From: Xanthoparmelia taractica
Taxonomy: Eukaryota > Ascomycota > Lecanoromycetes > Lecanorales > Parmeliaceae
Direction of reading: 5' to 3'
Length of the DNA stretch: 64,000 nt
Assembly (NCBI GenBank): GCA_033085395.1
Contig: JANQBS010000197.1
Span: 1-64,000, forward strand
In this document: one piece after another, positions 60,501 to 64,000 of the stretch
Layout of the letters: each line of letters starts with the position of its first letter
How positions within the stretch are numbered: position 1 is the stretch's first letter
Notes under the pieces: model-generated
What the model saw: only the letters and a program-made list of their open reading frames with translations
The model's database searches: none
What the model was told of the DNA's origin: nothing
Position numbers and translations under genes: made by a program

Positions 60501-62260
60501 ATGTAACGCAATTCCGTCTGCAACCTCGTGGAGTGAAACAGGGCGACGTGCTGCACAGACCCAGTAAAGGATACTGAAGGCCCGCTGCCGAAGCTGGACT
60601 GGATGCATAGAATCGATGCGCGACCTTATGCGTCCATAAGCCTCGTCCAACCCCTCTGGCAGCTGATCGATCGCATTTCTGAATTCCAGTTCAGATGGCT
60701 GGTCGATGAGCATATCTGTCACAAGTCTGACCCAGAGGAACATTCCTTTCGCCTTGAAACGTAGGCGTTGCTCTGCGAGGCTCACGAGTGCTGCATCCAT
60801 CCATGAGGAAGATGCTTGCAGATCTTTGATTCTGTCCTTGATAAAGAGATTGAGACCGTCGACTGTCTTTTCTCCTAGTCTCAGATGATTTTTGGTAGCC
60901 AACGGCTTTTGAATCTGTGGCTCATCCCGGCTGGACACAAGCAACTTGCAACAATGGTCTGCGCTCTTTCGTATCTCGATCAGGCTCTTCAGGATTTCTT
61001 GTTGCGCTACGTGATCATCCTCGTCGATACCGTCAATTACAATGCGGGAAACTTTGGAGGTCGGTAGAACCTGGGTGAGCAACCTTTTCATGGCTGAACC
61101 AGACAGATTCGATCCTTTTTGGAGGTATGCTTGATGGATAAGCGGCGCCATGTCCAGATTTTGTTGCAGAAATTGGTAGGCGAGCGTACGCAATATGATC
61201 GCACATGTGTTTGCGCTGGATGATTGATGACCACAGAAGTAGTAAAGAGTAGAGAGATTCCGCTGGGTTTGTAAATTTTCAATGAGCAGAGAACAGAGGA
61301 AACTCTTCCCAGCTCCAGGAATGCCAGTCATCCAGAGAATCGCGTCTCCACAGTCATCTTCTATCCAAGACTTCATCTGAGGGTCCTTGAGGACCCAGTC
61401 ACAGGTCTCAAGCTGACGCTTGTCCGATATCCTATTGAGCTGGTCTTCTTGCTGGCCTTCTTCCGCTGACAGCCACCTGAAAACATCCTGGGCCATCTTG
61501 TTCTGTCTTTCTTGTTCATATGCATCTACTTCAAGCTGGCGCTTGTCTCTGTCTTGTTTCATCTCTGAGAAATGGGCCGCAGCGGCTTCCTTGTCCAAAA
61601 GGTCGCAGTGTAAGGCCAATTTTTGCAGAATCAATTTGAATCGGCGCTCAAAAAGTCCCCAATCGAAAGCAAACCAGAAGTGCCAGGCTTTACGGCGGAA
61701 GAATTTATAGACTCGCCGATGAAACTCGATGATATCACTATAGATCAGTCCGACCACGTGGTTGAAATTTGTGTCGTCTGGAAAGGCCGACTTCAATCTG
61801 TCTAATCTTGGTAAGACCTCGGCGATGTCACTGAAGGCCTGAAGAATCTTGTCCATCACGCTTGAGTAATTCCTTGCCAGCTTGCACAATAAATTAGCCA
61901 TGTTGGATGATGAGGATCAGCGTATTTACAAGAAGCATCAACTTAATTGGGCCCTGGCAGGAATGTCAGTCTCATAGTCAGGTAGTCAACCACTGAAGGT
62001 ACCCAGATAAATGCCATTGGTGAATACCCTTGGCAAAAGACTTCTATTACGCCAGCGTAGCTCTCCAAAGACCGCAGAAAGGGCTCAAGTCTACGCATGA
62101 ATCGTAGGTCTAGGCGTGCTCCCTGTTCATTCTCAACCTTGCGGGCCTCGCGCCACAAGTCCTCCAAAGACGTGTTGGAAAACACGCGGACATCTTCGGT
62201 GGTGAGAGTCGATTTCATTTGGTCAAGAGCTTTTTTTACTATTGCCTCGCCAGTTGCCAT
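57594..62260 (-). CDS. NACHT STAND protein with C2H2 fingers and a SANT domain
   Basis: NLR-like STAND NTPase of the group linked to fungal non-self recognition. A 1,435-codon frame runs 61,901-57,594. An upstream minus-strand frame (62,260-62,003) carries the missing start of the N-terminal fungal STAND domain, ending S-P-M-A-F-I-W before a GTACCT donor. The two clearly belong together, but no good acceptor lies before 61,901; the nearest (after GTGCAAG, about 61,880) would drop some seven conserved residues. In the long frame: P-loop G-I-P-G-A-G-K-S 193-200, Walker B I-V-I-D-G-I-D-E 287-294, winged helix about 440-465, C2H2 fingers at 722-744 and 750-774, a Myb/SANT-like segment 983-1033, two more Cys/His fingers at 1138-1162 and 1184-1207, and a Ser-rich acidic tail. 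No ankyrin, WD or TPR repeats. Confidence 0.85.
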
Positions 62261-63061
62261 TGCACTCGGCTTAAACAAAAGCCAACTCCCTCAATGCCTA
62301 TCAAATATTGCTTTATCTACAAACGAGCGTAGGGAGGGGACCGGGTGCCCACTTGCAATATCATTCGGTGCCATTTACAGGGCAGCAATGTCCACTCCGC
62401 CACCTGACGTGATGCTTGAAATCATGCTCAGGTAAACTGCAGAGGACATCTCCAATGATAGAAGTGGAAGGAACGAGTTCCAAAGAAGGGGCTGTGTCGA
62501 AAGACAGCCTTGCAACTGTCGTTGAAATATGCGACGAGGCTCAATTGCATTCTCAGTCTCCACCAATCTGATTATCTTCATGGTTAGCATGGCCATATTG
62601 GGGACACCGAGGTGCATTAGTGGAGCTGTAGGCTGACAGGTTGATGAAATAGTGGAGAAATATTGTTGTCGTTGAGGCTTGCGGTTGCCAGTAAAAGTTA
62701 AGGTAGGGGAAGTCAGCTAGCTTAGTTATCGGCATGCACCTCGCCCCGCCATCGACGCCCGATTCTTATGACAATCATCGTACCACCATCAGTCCCTGCG
62801 GCTTTCAGCCTGCTCTAGATTCCAGGTATTCGCCGCATTTCTGCTGTACTATGCCAGCACTCTCTATGATTCCGTCACTGGCTATGGCCCAGCCGGTCCA
62901 GAAATCAGTCACCGAAAGCATGGACAGTCTTCAGCAGCGCTCATACTGCGGATGCTATGCAGCTTTGCCTCGTGCCCCTCGACCCTAGTGACCTCACTGC
63001 AATGACTGGCAATCTTCGGAGAGATTGATCAGTTCATCCGGCCTCTTCCACGCAGACAATT
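62261..63061. other. Divergent promoter region
   Basis: About 0.8 kb between the NACHT gene (-) and the helicase gene (+). A plus-strand frame at 62,734-62,988 (M-H-L-A-P-P-S-T-P-D-S) could be a 5' exon of the helicase gene, but I cannot join it in frame. Confidence 0.4.
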
Positions 63062-64000
63062 ATGACTAGCAGTACTATGCACAACAGGCATTTGAGATCA
63101 TGCCACACAGACGGGACGACGAAGGGGTTTCATGACTCCGGGAGCCAAGTGAGCGTGCCGAGTGCCACTGAGGGTGTCTGTTGCTTTGGTATGGTAAGGT
63201 GCATCATGCTGCCTGGATACTTTCCCCATCCAGCTATGCAAACGAATAGCCCCAGCATCTTCCATGTTGAGGCCAAAATTGCCATTGTGCTTTCAGATTT
63301 GATGCTTGCTCTAATTGCGTTCTTTAGATCACCAGTCTTGGATTCAAGCTGTCACACCAGTACGCTATCCACCACACACCGATCGCCCTCAGCACTGAGG
63401 CAGGCTCGGGCACCTTATTGGAATCAGAGACAAAAACCGTATTTGGAGAGATGGATCAAAATGGCCGGAAAATAATAGGCGTACTCGGAAAAGAGGTGAC
63501 CATACAGCTGCTGGTGGACCACAGAGTCTCTCAGTCTACGGAATCTGGGAAGCGCCTGGGACGGTTCCGTGACAAGACTGACCAGTCCATGTCACCGCCA
63601 ACCCTGCAGCTGTTCGCGATACTCTATGGACCCAGTACACTTTTTGAGGCGGTTGGTACGTTTGCAGCCAGGTGCCATCTATATTTGCAGCATCCACGGC
63701 ATTGCGATCGGAACGTTCCTTACCGAAACCCCCATTGTCTCTCTCCAGAAGATGGTCGTATAATCTCTACCTTCGATCTTCACGCTATGCTGGGCACTTT
63801 CAGCCATTCTGGCCTGGAGGTATTTGCGAATCCTATCGACCTTTTCGCGGACGCCGCAGAACAAGACGCGCTTAGCGAAGCCTACGAGCCTTACAACCTG
63901 TCCACTAAACTATACAGACATCAGAAGCAGGCACTGACGTTCATGATGCAACGTGAACGCGGCTGGGCAATGGATGGGCATCACAAGGATATTTGGAGAG
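63062..64000 (+). CDS. SNF2-family helicase, N-terminal part (runs off the window)
   Basis: Exon 1 is 63,062-63,193 and ends C-F-G-M; a 134-nt GT-AG intron (63,194-63,327, acceptor TGCGTTCTTTAG) leads to an exon open from 63,328 to the window end (673 bp, no stop). Exon 2 contains H-C-D-R-N-V-P-Y-R-N-P-H and, at the edge, L-Y-R-H-Q-K-Q-A-L-T-F-M-M-Q-R-E, the Q-motif-like entry to the ATPase core in fungal SNF2/Rad5-like helicases. These enzymes translocate on DNA in repair or chromatin remodelling. ATPase motif I should lie within the next 100-150 bp outside the window. The start is uncertain; further 5' exons are possible. It is divergent from the NACHT gene. Confidence 0.75.

Noticed and set aside
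1..64000. CRISPR array, bacterial operon, secondary-metabolite cluster
   Set aside because: No spaced identical repeats of CRISPR type; the genes are eukaryotic with introns; there is no backbone synthase, and one monooxygenase alone does not make a cluster.

Overview
The window comes from a filamentous ascomycete (Pezizomycotina). The evidence is short introns of about 47-62 nt with GTRNGT donors and CTNAY-type branch sites, a class II hydrophobin, a NACHT/C2H2 STAND protein, a GT90 (CAP10-type) enzyme, and a long AT-rich block whose relic genes carry the CpA-to-TpA signature of repeat-induced point mutation (RIP). The class cannot be fixed from sequence alone.

Positions 1 to about 22,500 form an AT-rich, RIP-mutated compartment with no intact gene. 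Two diverged direct repeats (A, about 3,840-8,900; B, about 9,990-16,930, offset about 6,151 bp) each keep the motifs of a dead SNF2-family ATPase. Repeat B is interrupted by a structurally complete LTR element (15,130-16,737) with 149-bp LTRs, a 5-bp target duplication, an initiator-tRNA half-molecule primer site, a RIP-mutated gag and no pol. Further right lie a 163-bp tandem array (19.7-20.2 kb) and a pogo/Fot-type transposase relic (21,497-22,414) in which all three catalytic Asp codons now read Asn.

From 22.5 kb on, base composition is normal and genes are scattered. In order they are: a small secreted protein (-), an AAAP/AVT-type amino acid transporter (+, six exons), mitochondrial ribosomal protein bS16m (-, three exons), a GT90 glycosyltransferase with an in-frame stop (-), an F-box-like protein (+), NAD(P)H-hydrate epimerase (+, six exons), a secreted amidase (+), an eroded coding stretch (+), a homoserine O-acetyltransferase-family alpha/beta hydrolase (-), the Ras-like GTPase RSR1/Krev-1 (+, eight exons including a 10-nt microexon), a single-pass surface protein (-), an eroded secreted-protein tail (-), an unresolved coding region (+), a class II hydrophobin (-, three exons), a small hypothetical (+), a phenol-2-monooxygenase-like flavoprotein (+), a 142-bp MITE with an 8-bp target duplication, a very large NACHT protein with C2H2 fingers and a SANT domain (-), and the start of a SNF2-family helicase that runs off the right edge (+).

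There is no sign of a biosynthetic cluster or operon. The genes look like unrelated neighbours: housekeeping (bS16m, NAXE, RSR1, AVT-like) mixed with surface, secreted and non-self-recognition functions. The most unusual content is in the repeat compartment: a gag-only LTR element nested in a duplicated dead helicase, sharp RIP boundaries inside that element, and a 249-bp perfectly identical tract inside two otherwise diverged RIP-mutated repeats.
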